Assembly: GCA_002812745.2 (NCBI GenBank)
Contig: NCSJ02000041.1
Location: 1-64,000, forward strand
Length of the DNA: 64,000 nt
Direction: 5' to 3'
Source: Scytalidium lignicola
Taxonomy: Eukaryota; Ascomycota; Leotiomycetes
In this document: piece by piece, positions 53,591 to 64,000 of the stretch
How the letters are laid out: the number at the start of each line of letters is the position of its first letter
Position numbering within the stretch: the stretch's first letter is position 1
The notes under the pieces: generated by a model
Databases searched by the model: none
Seen by the model: only the letters and a program-made list of their open reading frames with translations
What the model was told of the DNA's origin: nothing
Made by a program: the position numbers and the translations under genes

Positions 53591-54265
53591 TGTTATAATA
53601 TCCTAGTTGTTACTTTAAGCATTATGTCTTTATTATTATATGTGACTTCCCTTTTTAATAATTAGCTTTACTTTACTGTACATAATTATTATAACATTNC
53701 AATATATATTCTGAGTAACCTTATATTATGTACTATACTTTTATTGTTTTAATTGAACAGGTTATACACTCTAATAATAATATAATTAAGTTAACTCTTC
53801 NTTTTTTCGTATTAATTGTGTTAATTAACACNTTTTTGTCTTTATTTACTTATATTTACATGTTTAACTTTATAATTAACAATTTTAGTATTGTAATTCT
53901 TTTAAAGGACTNAAAAACTCAAAAGNTTTAAAGAATTATAATCTTTAAAGTTCTTGTTTTATAATATTGTTCTGTTTTAAAAGTTTTGAAGATTATATTA
54001 ATAATATTATTTTGCCTTTTAAAGGAGATTTTCTTGAGTAAAAAGTTTAATACAAAGATAACATTAAAACTTATATATATTTTAATATTAATATCAACGA
54101 TAAAATTATGTTATTAATTAAAGATTATAATATAATAAAGCTTGCTTAAAGTATTTTAAAAGTTTAATATTAAGGAAAAAGTTGTAATTTATAATAGAAA
54201 TTTCTGTTTAAGCTGATTTCTGTTAAATGTAATCATTTCAACTTTATAAATGTATATATTATTAT
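53591..54265 (+). mobile_element. Truncated Copia-A copy (LTR plus start of interior)
   Basis: 53591-53759 is an LTR (TGTTATAATATCC to TTGAACA) matching those at 59454 and 63621. GGTTATACACTCTAATAA follows, as at 59627, and similarity continues to about 54260 (matching up to about 60135). The copy is cut exactly where LTR-like repeat B copy 2 begins. Confidence 0.65.
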
Positions 54266-54459
54266 TATTAGTAAAGTAGTAATTATGTACACGTGATATT
54301 TACATGCTCTTGTAAGCTAGTCCTGATTAGGTAGTAAAAGCAAGCAAAGCTTTTATAACTTTACTCTTTTACTCTTAATCGTAGAATAACTATGAAATAG
54401 TATAATAAGTATATTACATATAATTGTGTATTATACTTTATACTACAAGTAAACTAATA
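54266..54459. repeat. LTR-like repeat B, copy 2 (194 bp)
   Basis: Same length and word order as 52647-52840 (TAGTCCTGATTAGGTAGTAA, CAAGCAAAGC, TATTATACTTT). Its start has decayed to TATTAG. It interrupts the truncated Copia-A copy. Confidence 0.6.
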
Positions 54460-55499
54460 TTAATCAGTTTGTATATATAGATTAGAAGATTATCATTTAA
54501 TTGGTAAAACATTTAGTAGTCCTCTTTTAAAGCTAAATCTCAAGAGATTATAACTTGTTTAATAGAATATTTAATAATCCTTTTACAAAGTTGTAATTTA
54601 CTTTAGTTAAAAGNAAAAAATAGTTATTCAATAATTATAGCTTAATTAGTAAAACGTTTAATAGTCCNTTTTTTATAACTGTTATTACTAAACTTGTTTT
54701 TGTTAAAAATAATATATTTAGTTAAACATTAAGCAGTTTACTTATAAAGTTATATAATTAGCTAATTGATTAATTTTATTTGAATAACTACTTTTTTACN
54801 TTTTTATTTTTATTAACTTTTATTTAAAAACCATTATTTTCTTTATATCTTTTATTTTAAACTGGAAATAATATATTAAACTATTAAAACTATAANTTTT
54901 TTACTTTACTTTCACNTTTTATTATAAAATTACAAGCTTTTATAAGTATATAAAAGAACTTTAAAAGCTTATAAAACTTTACATTTAAGAAGATTAAGAA
55001 GTTATTATACTTTTGAAAACTTTTGTTTAAGCTTTTAAAATTACAAAATTTATTACTTATAAGTAAATACTTTTTATACTTATGTATAACTAGCTTTATT
55101 TTATAGCTAATCAAGTACTTTATACTAGTATTAGTAGACTATACATGTATAGTTTAAGAATAACAGAAAACATAGTAAAAACAAGAAATATAATAGAAAA
55201 TACAAGGGAAAACAAGTTAAAAACTATTGTAAAAATGATAGAAAACATTGTAAAAGTAAATTNAAAAAGTACAAATCGAAAAATGGAAATGAAAAATAAC
55301 AATTAAACTTATAAAGAATAACTAGCTTAAGACACTTTATATAATATTTTAATTAGAGAACTAGAATAATTAAACCTTAATACTATGTTAATATTAAAGC
55401 TTAATTCAATACTAATAGTAAAGTTGTACTCAACATGTTAATCATACTTAATTATAATGTTATAAGTAAGACATAAGTATAATATAGTTACAGGATACA
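54460..55499. other. AT-rich debris with N bases
   Basis: Strongly AT-rich, with many N bases beside homopolymers. Short open frames encode only Lys/Phe/Ile/Tyr-rich peptides. Nothing recognised. Confidence 0.5.
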
Positions 55500-58456
55500 A
55501 TGATAGTATTACAAGTCTTAACCATCAACAGNAAAAACTAATAATACTAAAGTTATGAAGATAAAGAATACAATTAAAGAAAGATAACAAAGTAAGAGTT
55601 AAGCAAAAATAAACATAAGAATTTACTATAATTCAACTAACTAGTTAAAGAGAGAAATATATATAAAGTACTTTAACTAATAAAAAAATTTTACACTTTA
55701 AATTCAAACACAAAGCAATTATAAAACAATTTAATAATAATGACAATATATTAATTACTTGTAAAGACTTAAAAGAAGTATTTACAGAAGTCATTTAACC
55801 TTAAGAGTATACATAAGCCTAGATAGCAACTTTCTTAATAACAACAATGTAATCTGATAATGAGTATACAAAGAATATACAATAAAGGACTTGTAAACTA
55901 TTAATGAAAAGAGATTATAAAATCATTGTATACACTTTAAATATATTATCAAAGCTCAAGAATTATAACTTACAAGACATAGTAATAATAATTAATATAA
56001 TTATATTCTTACAAAGTAGTATATGTATAATAAGGCAACTACTTAATAATAATATAATAATAGTCTTCAAAGATAATTAAAAAGAATAATATTTACTTTA
56101 CATATAATAAGTTTAAAAGGTATTTAGAGAAGAAGTATAAATTATCAATAACAAAGTTGTTATATACATTTAGGGCATATTCAATTACTTGTTAACTGAA
56201 TATAATAAAGCCTTAATTAAAGAAGTATTAAAAAAAAGAATAAAATAATAATATTTCAAGTTAAAGCTTATTAAGCTTATAAAGGAGGTTAACAGTAGAA
56301 AAGCTACTTATATATTAAATTAACAATTACAAAAGATATATACAAACTTATAAACTAAGGTTTATACTAAGAGAGTTAAGTATTCTACTATAAGTTATTT
56401 AAGAGTAGGTTATAGTTAAAGTAATGTTTTAAATGTTAAGCATAAGGATATTATACACAGTATTACAAAGTAAAAAAAGTAATGTACTTATTATACAAGA
56501 ATAACATATAAAGGAGAAGAAGAAGAATGTTTAATAAACTTAAAAGAAATTATATTTAAGTGTTATAATTATAACAAGGAATATATAACGTTTAATCAAA
56601 GTTATTTAATAACAAAAGAGTACTAAGATTAAATAAAAGAAGTATATNAAAAACAAAATAATAAAACTAACTAGATTAAATAACATAATTTATATTATAA
56701 CTTAGCTTAACATAACTAGACTAATGAAAAGTAACAAAGAAAAAGGGTAATAAATAACATTTAAAAGGAAAAGACTTAGAACTTAAGTAAACTTATAAGG
56801 TAAACTTATAAGTCTAAGTATTATAAAAAGAATAAATGAAAATACCTTAGACAAATTTTCAAGTTAACATAATAACTTTATGTTTAACTAATTATTACTT
56901 AACTTATTGTTAAGCTTTATAATTAGCTAAAGTAATGAAGATCTAGAAAACTAATAATAACAGACTAGTTAACAAAGTAATATAACAATAAATATAATCA
57001 TAATATAACAATAAATATAATCATAATATAACTATAATTATAATCTTATATTAAAACTAAAATAAAAAACATGAATATATAATAAAAACATTAGAGGACA
57101 ATAATAAATACAATATATTAACAGTTTAAGAATTGTAAATAAACAAATAGACTAAAGATATATATTATCCAAATAACNAAAAATTACTAAAGAATATAAA
57201 GTAGCAGAAAAATAATTATATAAATACATAAACACTATAAATTAACTATATAATCATATAAAGTAAAACAAAACTAAGTAAAAAGTAATGTTTATAATTA
57301 AAAATATAACAGTGTACTTAATATACTTAATTAAATATATAACCTCAAATTAGCATATACTTATTTACAATCTTATTATAGTAAAACTNAAAAAGTTATA
57401 TAATATTAACAAGTGATTTTAATCAACATTACCTAATATAAGATAAAGAAGAAAGAATAAACAACAAAGTTAACAAATTGTTAATGTTAATATAACAATG
57501 AAGGCTTAAGCTTGTTATACCCTAAAGAGAACTTATATAAAGACAAGATAACAGTAAAGACTCAACTATTAACTATGCTTAACATATAACAAACCTTTGA
57601 ATTTAGTATATAAAAGTTGAAGATTAGACTAACTTAGACTATACCTTATAACTTATCAAAATCAAACTTAAAGTAAGTAAACAACAAATATATAATAAAG
57701 AACTAAATTATAATTAAAGACTAATAAACTATAAAAAAGTTAAAATAACAATAACCAACTTACTACTCCTCTTAAGTTATATATCTACTAAGGAACAACT
57801 AGACAAAACAATTAATATACTAACAAAACAATTAATTAATATTATAAATAAAATAATACTTAAAAGGAAGTTATCAGTTAGCTACTTAATATTATAATAG
57901 AATTATATAATTAAGAAAGCAATTAAGGTTACTCAAAAAGCAAAACAATAATAATATATAAATAAGTTTTTTGCAAAATCACTAAAACCTAGATTAAACT
58001 CTTAAAGAATAAAAGAAAAGAATTGTTTAAACTCAAACNAAAAAACTAATAACAAATAATAATAACAATAACAAAGGATACTTATAAGTTATAAACACTT
58101 AAATAATAAACACAAATATATAATTATACACTTATTAACTTATTAAAGATTTTAAAGTTATATAATAACAATCTAAAAAGATTATTAATATATATATACA
58201 ATAAGAAAACAATAATGTTTATAACTAAGTTTTTCTTAAAAGTACAAATAGATTATATCAAATTACAAAACACAAATCAAGTAAAAGTAATTAAGATAGA
58301 CAAAGGTTATAATAAAGTAATTATTATACAAGTACTTTATAAGGCTAAAGTATAAAAAGTACCAAGGCTAGACTAATTAACTAATAAGTTTCTATAAACT
58401 TATAATTAACTATTACAACGAATTCTAACAGTCTTAGTTAAAACAAGCTTTAGATA
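55500..58456 (+). mobile_element. LINE (Tad1-like) retrotransposon relic
   Basis: Plus-strand reading through many stops gives LINE-type blocks in order. KCYNYNKEYITFNQ (about 56555-56600) looks like a decayed gag zinc knuckle. About 57780-57960 gives QLDKTINILTKQLINIINKI and IIKKAIKVTQKAKQ, the linker between endonuclease and RT. FFLKVQIDYIKL (about 58230) matches the FFP..P..DL stretch. VLYKAKV-stop-KVPRLD followed by LTNKFL (about 58330-58390) is the KAPGPDGI.N..L motif at the start of the reverse transcriptase. The remaining RT is interrupted by the insert at 58457. Stops are Gln/Trp type, as from RIP. The 5' boundary is a guess. Confidence 0.5.
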
Positions 58457-59009
58457 GACTGGCCGATCGGTCCAGACCAGACCAGACCATGGGTTTTGTG
58501 GGGACCGTTTCGAGACCATGGTCTGTACGGTCTGAAGCCAAAATTTTGAGACCAGACCGTACGGTCTACGGTCTGAAGCTAAAATTTTAAGACCAGACCG
58601 TGAGACTACAGTCTGGTCTGACAACAAACGTGGGGACCGAATATTAGTGTCAGACCGTACGGTCTGGTCTCCACGGTCTGGTCCAGCCAGACTGTACGGT
58701 CTGACGTTAATATTCCTTAATCAGGTAAAGCTTATTTCCAATTTAGGTTATATTACCGTTACAGTCTAGCGTTACGGTCTCACGGTCCAGATTGTACAGT
58801 CTACAGTCTGAGATTAAAATTTTGAGACCAGACCATGAGACTACGATCTGGTCTGACAACAAAAGTGAGGACCGTTTCACGGTTCGTCTCAAAACCTTGA
58901 GACCGAACCGTGTGGCTTACGGTCTCGCTTAAATTTTTGCGGACAAGACCGTGTGGCTTACGGTCTCGTCCGGACAGGACCACAGTCCAATGCAACGGTC
59001 CGGCCAGTC
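58457..59009. mobile_element. GC-rich palindrome-packed element with TA flanks
   Basis: A 553-bp insert flanked by TA on both sides (58455-58456, 59010-59011), with ends GACTGGCCG and CGGCCAGTC. The interior is made of repeated GACCAGACCGTACGGTCT-type words and their inverses. It has no gene; open frames are by-products of the repeat. It is sharply GC-richer than the surrounding LINE relic and shows little RIP decay, so it arrived later. It could be a Tc1/mariner-type MITE (TA duplication), but its interior is unusual. Confidence 0.65.
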
Positions 59010-59011
59010 TA

Positions 59012-59453
59012 ACTATAGTTAAATCATATAACTAATACTACAAGATTAAGGATTACATAAGTAGATTACTAAGATTATTAAGATCAAGGCAATAAACCAG
59101 ATAAGCTAGATAATCCAAAATATTTCATAATCTATATAAGTAACAATCTTTACTAGTAGATAAAAGCCTTATACTTAACTTAACATAACAAGTTAGACTA
59201 TACACTTAGATATAATATACTTTTATATTCATAATTTACTTAGTATTATCTTTACTTATATATCTTAAACCTCAAACCTAATATTATTATAGAATAACAA
59301 GATAAATCATAACATCTTAATATTTTAGCATATTGATTAATATTTTAAACAATTATATATTTTCATATTATTTACTTTTAAACTCTTCTTAAAAGAAGTT
59401 TCTTATATAATTAAGTTTACTCAAAGTAAAATTATGTTTTACTTATTATATTA
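59012..59453. other. AT-rich debris between insert and Copia-A
   Basis: May contain the continuation of the interrupted LINE, but I could not follow reverse transcriptase motifs through it. No gene. Confidence 0.4.
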
Positions 59454-59626
59454 TGTTATGATATCTTATATACCACCTCAAACACTACTTTCTTATTACA
59501 CATAACTTCTATTTTAAGTAGTCTTATTAGTTAACTCTTTTATGTATACATAGTTATTACAGTACAACATTATAATATATTTGAGTAACCCTGATTACAC
59601 AACCTTTTGTTATGCTTAATTCAACA
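59454..59626 (+). repeat. 5' LTR of Copia-A (173 bp)
   Basis: Starts TGTTATGATATC and ends AATTCAACA, followed by GGTTATACACTCTAATAAC, the likely primer-binding neighbourhood. It aligns end to end with 53591-53759 and 63621-63798. Confidence 0.75.
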
Positions 59627-60639
59627 GGTTATACACTCTAATAACAACATAATTAAGCTAACTCTTCTTTTATGTCAATTATGTTAATTAACACCTTTTT
59701 TNGTTTCTGTTTACCTATATCCACACATCTAGCCATCACCTTCAACATAGTTGATGATTCTAGAACTGTAATTCTTTTAAAGGATTAAAGACTCAAGAGT
59801 TCAAAGAATTATAACCTTTAGAGCTCTTATCTTATGGTTTTACTATAGTCTAAAAGTCTTGAAGATTATATTAGTAATACTGTTTTATCTCTTAAAAGAG
59901 ATACTCTTAAGTAGAAAGTTTAGTATAAAGATAATATTAAAACTTATATATGTTTTAATATTAATATTAACAATAAGACTATACTATTAATTAAAGATTA
60001 TAATATAGTAAAGCTTGCTTAAAGTATTTTAAAAGCTTAATATCAAGTAAAAGGTTATAATCTATAATAAAAGTTCTTGTTTAAGTTGATTTTTGTTAAA
60101 TATAATTACTTTAACTTTATAAGCATGTATATTATTATGTTCAAATTAATAATAGCTAATTTGAAAGTTGTTAAGAGTGATAATATAGAGTTTTTTTNAT
60201 GAATTTGTTTTTAATTTTAATTTTAAGGATGAATATTCTATTTAAGTTAAATGTTAGTATTCGGCTAGTAGATCTAAAAAAGTTATTTATATTTACTTAA
60301 CTTATAAAGGACATTACTAATGAATTTATCTTTGTTATTAGCTTTTCCAGTATTGTTATGTATAACAAGAATAATTTTAATTTGAGTAATTTGAAGAGTT
60401 TTAAAGATGTTAAGTATAATTATTACAAGAAGAATAGTTATAAAGAATTCGATTACTTTTAAAAGTATTTTTGAAAAGTTTAAAGAATATAAAGTAAAGT
60501 GGTTTAATAAANAAGAAGAAGAAGAANAAAGGNTAAGGATAANCCTAAGAAGTTTAATTTAAAGGACAAATTTAATATTGTTAACCTCAACTTTATTAAC
60601 TTGGTCATTGTTAATCCTATAACTTTCTCTATGTTTATA

Positions 60640-60720
60640 TATAATCAGTAGATTATAAATATAAATGTTATTAATCACATTATTAATAATCTTAATTAAT
60701 TTGATTCTGGTTTTTATTCA
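60640..60720 (+). pseudogene. Copia protease remnant
   Basis: Reads (Q)-stop-IINI then NVINHIINNLN followed by FDSG. It resembles the Copia protease block W(I/V)(I/V)DSGA..H(I/M)T.N...F, with the Asp-Ser-Gly replaced. Weak but correctly placed before the integrase. Confidence 0.4.
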
Positions 60721-61054
60721 ATGCATTCTGATCTTTATCTTATAAAGACAGGTAATGGTTTTACTTTGATTATAAGCATAAGCATTATTATTCTCAAAAC
60801 CACTTGTTTGGATAGTTTATCCTTCTTCTTAATACTTATAAATGTACAGTATATACTTACATTTCTAATTAATATTTTCAAAGCTTTAAGACTCTTTATA
60901 CAGAATAATAATACTTATGTTACTTTATCTAGTATATTCGATAAGAACAACATTGAATATAATGTTATTATTACTTCCTTTACTAGTATCTATTTAAGAT
61001 TAATATCTATTCTAACAATGCTTATTTCTGCATTCCTTACTTGTTAAACAATCC

Positions 61055-62000
61055 TTAATCTGGACATTATTTATTAACGTTTAGCATATATAAGCCTTGA
61101 AGTCATCAAGAATACAATTAAAACTACTCTTAGTATTAATGTTAAACTAGTGAAGAAGGCTTCTAACAAAGACCTCTTCTTTTACAAAGCATATAAATGT
61201 GATTACTCTAAAAAGGATGTTTCTTGACAACTCAGAAAAAGATTTACTAAAGTTAATAAGGTCTTGAATATTAATGTATGTACAATTATACTTATTAATT
61301 ATAATAAACATTATTATATTACTATTATAGTAAATAATTGCTTTAATGTTACTTGAAGTTATACTTATAAAGAAAAGAAAGGTATATATAATGTTATAAT
61401 TACATATTATACTCTTTTCAAGAATCAGTAGAATATCACTTTCAAATTGATTTGAATTAATAGTGAAAATGAGTTTAATAAAGAAAAACTTAATACCTTT
61501 TATAATCATAAAGGTATTTAACATAAAGAGACTACTCCTTATATATTATAATAAAATGAAGTCTTTAAGAGAGTTGAATACTTTATATTTACAAGAACTC
61601 ATACTATTATAATTGTTATTAACATTCCCCTTATACTCTAGAATAAGGTATACAAGTTAATTATATATATTAGCAATTATCTTATAACCAGAACTCTTAT
61701 AAGTAATATCACTTTATTTAAAGCCTTTATAAAACAAGTTTCTCCTTTTAGTACTAATTATAAACTTAATCTATTGAACTTTCATATTATTAATTTTAAA
61801 ATCTTTATACATGTTAATAAAGAACATTATATAACTTTCTAAAAGATAACTTCTAAGGCTGAAAAGAGTATATTACTAAGCTTTAAGAATAGTTTAATTT
61901 ATCATTATTAAGTTCCCTTATACATTTACAAGCTGATCTACACTTCTTATATTACCTTCACAAAGGGTAATCTACACTCAGAAGAGCTTGTTGTCAAAGT
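61055..62000 (+). pseudogene. Copia integrase remnant
   Basis: A piece near 61060-61140 reads TLFINV-stop-HI, then ALKSSRIQLK. By C-to-T reversal in mind it resembles the GAG-pre-integrase WHRRLGH.G..AL block. The following AT-rich segment is too decayed to place the catalytic residues. The call rests on position between protease and RT. Confidence 0.4.
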
Positions 62001-62479
62001 TTAAGATGCTAAAGTTATTGTTAAAGTTAGTTCTTCATATTCTTTACTATCTCTACCTTCTACTCTACAAGATACAACTCTCCTTCCACAGTTGAACTCC
62101 ACATTTGAGGAGGTTATACAACTTACTGAGGAGGAGGAGGAGATATCTGAAGATAAGCTCAGGTAGTTATACTTACTAAACACAGTCATGATCGTCTAAA
62201 AGGCTTAAAGAATAAGAAGCCTAAGTTAGGACATATTAATAACTCTGATATTATGCATGTTGATCTCACAGAGAATTGTGTTACACACTTGCAAGCTGCA
62301 AAGTTAAGCACTCAGGCTTTATCTCCATCTCTAATCATTTCTCCATCTCCAATCGTTTCTAGAGCTTTTCCTAATGAAGGAGAAATTCTTAGTCAACCTC
62401 CAGCAATTGTTATAACTTATATCCATTGTCTTACAACTTGTTCTACTTTGAATAGGTATACCTTAGTTGTAACAGATAA

Positions 62480-62960
62480 TCTCACAAAACTAAAATCTTA
62501 TAAGGAAGCTTTTGATACTCTATATTCTTAAGAATAGCAAAATGCTACAATTATAAAGCTCAAGTCCTTGGTGAAATATAAGACTTTTAAGCTTATTTAA
62601 CTTCCTCTTAGAAAGTATACCTTAAAGGGTTAATAAGTTTATTATATCAAATGTAATGCAGACTATCAAATCAAACACTTTAAAGTTAAGTTTGTTGTTA
62701 AAGGATATGAACAATATTATAAAGTAGATTATGATTAAACTTAGGCAAGTGTTATCAAGCCCTATGTATACACCTAGTACTACATATAGTGTGTGCTTGC
62801 GTGTATTATATCCTTCCAACACAGTTAACGTTTACACTCCTTTTGGCAAAGTCTAATTTTATGTTGTCAATGTAAACACTTCATTTTTGCTTTTCTTAGC
62901 CAATATAAATCGCCTAAGAATCTATTACAATAACACCAAGAATATACTTATTACTTCCAA
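62480..62960 (+). pseudogene. Copia reverse transcriptase remnant
   Basis: KSYKEAFDTLYS (about 62490-62528), then YIKCNADYQIKHFKVKFVVK and GYEQYYKVDYD-stop-T-stop-ASVIKP (about 62640-62765). This is the very conserved Copia RT opening (A...E...L, YK.K.NADG...R.KARLVAKGY.Q..G.DY..TFAPV.K). Stops replace Gln codons. Downstream similarity fades near 62960. Confidence 0.7.
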
Positions 62961-63620
62961 CAATAAGATGCTTGTAATTCAACGTTTTGGCTATACATTT
63001 TAGTTATAGGACAACTTTTTNATATATCTTCTTACTTAACTTCTTCAACAACAATGTATACTACTTAACCGAAGTTGAATTACGTTATTTACACTGTCGT
63101 TTTGACTATCCTTTAATTAGAAGACTACGTAAAATCTTAAAGTATTCAAGTCACGAAATTAATAGTAAAGTGCTCTAGCATCTTACTTAATCTTATAACT
63201 ACTGTTAAAAACACAGCAAATTACCTAGCAGATTCAAGTTTACACTTTAAAATAATGTTAAGTTTAATTATACAATTCCAGTCAACGTTATATATATCTA
63301 TAATAAGCTTGTGTTATATATTGTCAACGAAGTTACAAGTTACTAAACTGCTAGATAACTATAAAATATCTCTGTAAAATACGTTTAAGATACTTTACAA
63401 ACTTGCTAGATTAATATCTACTTTAAATTCCTTAAATTAATTACTTATAATACTGGTAAAAGCTTTATCAACATGAATTTTAAGCACTTAACTGTTATAA
63501 TAAAAGTTTCAACTAAGTGTATACTTGTAAAAGTATATTAATCAATTAGAAAAGTTAAACACTATTATGCAGTTTTACATCGAGTATATTGAATTGTCTT
63601 AAAGAAGTTACTATTAAGGC

Positions 63621-63798
63621 TGTTGTGATATCCTATGTGCCACCTTAGGCACCACATCGCTTATTGCACGTGACTTCCACTTTAGGTAGTTCCATTAGTT
63701 AGCTCTCTTTACTTGTGTACGTACGTAGTTACTACAACACCACAATTTACAGAGTAACCCCATATTGCGTACCATGCTTTTGCTGTCCTAATTCAACA
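63621..63798 (+). repeat. Solo Copia-A LTR with AAGGC target duplication
   Basis: 178 bp, TGTTGTGATATCC to AATTCAACA. AAGGC lies immediately before (63616-63620) and after (63799-63803). It is clearly less AT-degraded than the LTRs at 53591 and 59454, so it is a younger copy reduced to a solo LTR. Confidence 0.75.
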
Positions 63799-64000
63799 AA
63801 GGCTGTTAACAATATAATAAGTCTTAACAGTCTTGTACCAACTTTACTTGTTTTTAGAGCATTCTTTCACATGTCAGAACTTGATGTTCTTGCTCTTTTA
63901 GTAGCTTAATGTACTGTAACAGCTAAGAAAGCTATGAACAAGATTAGAACTTATCATGCTCAGAGATAAGTACAAAATGCCTTAAATTAACGAGATAAAC
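63799..64000. other. Right edge of the window
   Basis: AT-rich to balanced sequence after the solo LTR. A 64-codon frame over 63715-63909 crosses the LTR end and has no recognised content. Confidence 0.4.

Larger units (their letters stand above)
59454..63620 (+). mobile_element. Ty1/Copia retrotransposon relic (Copia-A)
   Basis: 5' LTR at 59454-59626, then plus-strand pol remnants in Copia order: protease, integrase, reverse transcriptase. Nearly every frame is interrupted by Gln/Trp-type stops. Integrase before RT separates it from gypsy elements. The 3' LTR of this copy was not found; the LTR at 63621 has its own target duplication and is a separate insertion. Confidence 0.7.

Noticed and set aside
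57590..57700. Possible LINE endonuclease SDH motif
   Set aside because: The candidate residues come from mixed frames and needed changes beyond C-to-T/G-to-A, so it is not used as evidence.
58406..58995. Two minus-strand frames rich in Arg/Val/Ser
   Set aside because: They are translations of the palindromic GACCGTACGGTC repeat and have no coding character.
63621..63798. 3' LTR of the Copia-A copy starting at 59454
   Set aside because: Its own AAGGC target duplication and lower decay show it is an independent solo LTR.

Overview
This window looks like a filamentous ascomycete chromosome, probably Eurotiales (Aspergillus/Penicillium-like). The genes have short introns of 44-69 bp with GTRNGT donors and CTNAC-type branch points. 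The families present are typical of moulds: HET, Zn2Cys6 regulators, a polyketide synthase, a FAD-linked oxidase, MFS and APC permeases, and a ferric reductase. The genome is a mosaic. Gene islands of roughly 45-55 % GC alternate with very AT-rich stretches of dead transposons whose stops arise mostly from CAA/CAG/TGG turning into TAA/TAG/TGA. That is the signature expected of repeat-induced point mutation (RIP). The genus is an inference.

Layout. 1-3.1 kb: minus-strand Ty3/gypsy relic (LTR, gag, start of protease). 4.9-6.3 kb: plus-strand relic of a telomere-linked RecQ-type helicase. 7.7 kb: 25-bp minisatellite. 8.2-10.5 kb: an unexplained, less AT-rich repeat block. 10.9-13.8 kb: minus-strand relic resembling the OrsD/DUF3505-type N-terminal region associated with such helicases. 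14.4-15.7 kb: debris of a secondary-metabolite locus (PKS fragment beside a truncated FAD oxidase). 15.7-17.8 kb: intact HET-domain gene. 18.0 kb: LTR-like repeat. 18.8-25.2 kb: a MAL-type locus with a broken Zn2Cys6 activator, a maltase/alpha-glucosidase and, divergent from it, a maltose-type MFS permease. 25.9-27.0 kb: broken gene with HET-like, chromodomain and Myb-like pieces. 27.35-32.13 kb: two tandem long-TIR DNA transposons carrying retroviral-type integrases (Ginger/GIN-like). 32.5-34.1 kb: Nramp metal transporter. 40.0-41.7 kb: amino-acid permease with one internal stop. 42.2-44.9 kb: ferric/cupric reductase. 44.95-47.0 kb: piggyBac relic. 47.5-51.1 kb: conserved fungal protein of unknown function and a divergent, intact Zn2Cys6 regulator. 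51.3-51.95 kb: truncated enoyl-CoA hydratase/isomerase. 52.6-64 kb: nested RIP-degraded LTR elements, a LINE relic and a GC-rich, palindrome-rich insert with TA flanks.

Working units. The maltase and permease share a divergent promoter and with the neighbouring regulator form a classic maltose-use cluster, but the regulator appears frameshifted, so induction may depend on a regulator elsewhere. The Nramp transporter and ferric reductase are both metal-uptake functions about 8 kb apart, with no sign of co-regulation. Two helicase-family relics in opposite orientation, PKS debris, a HET gene and dense transposons suggest a subtelomeric or otherwise rearranged accessory region.

Splice sites, reading-frame joins and repeat boundaries were worked out by hand. 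Family names rest on motif recognition without database searches.
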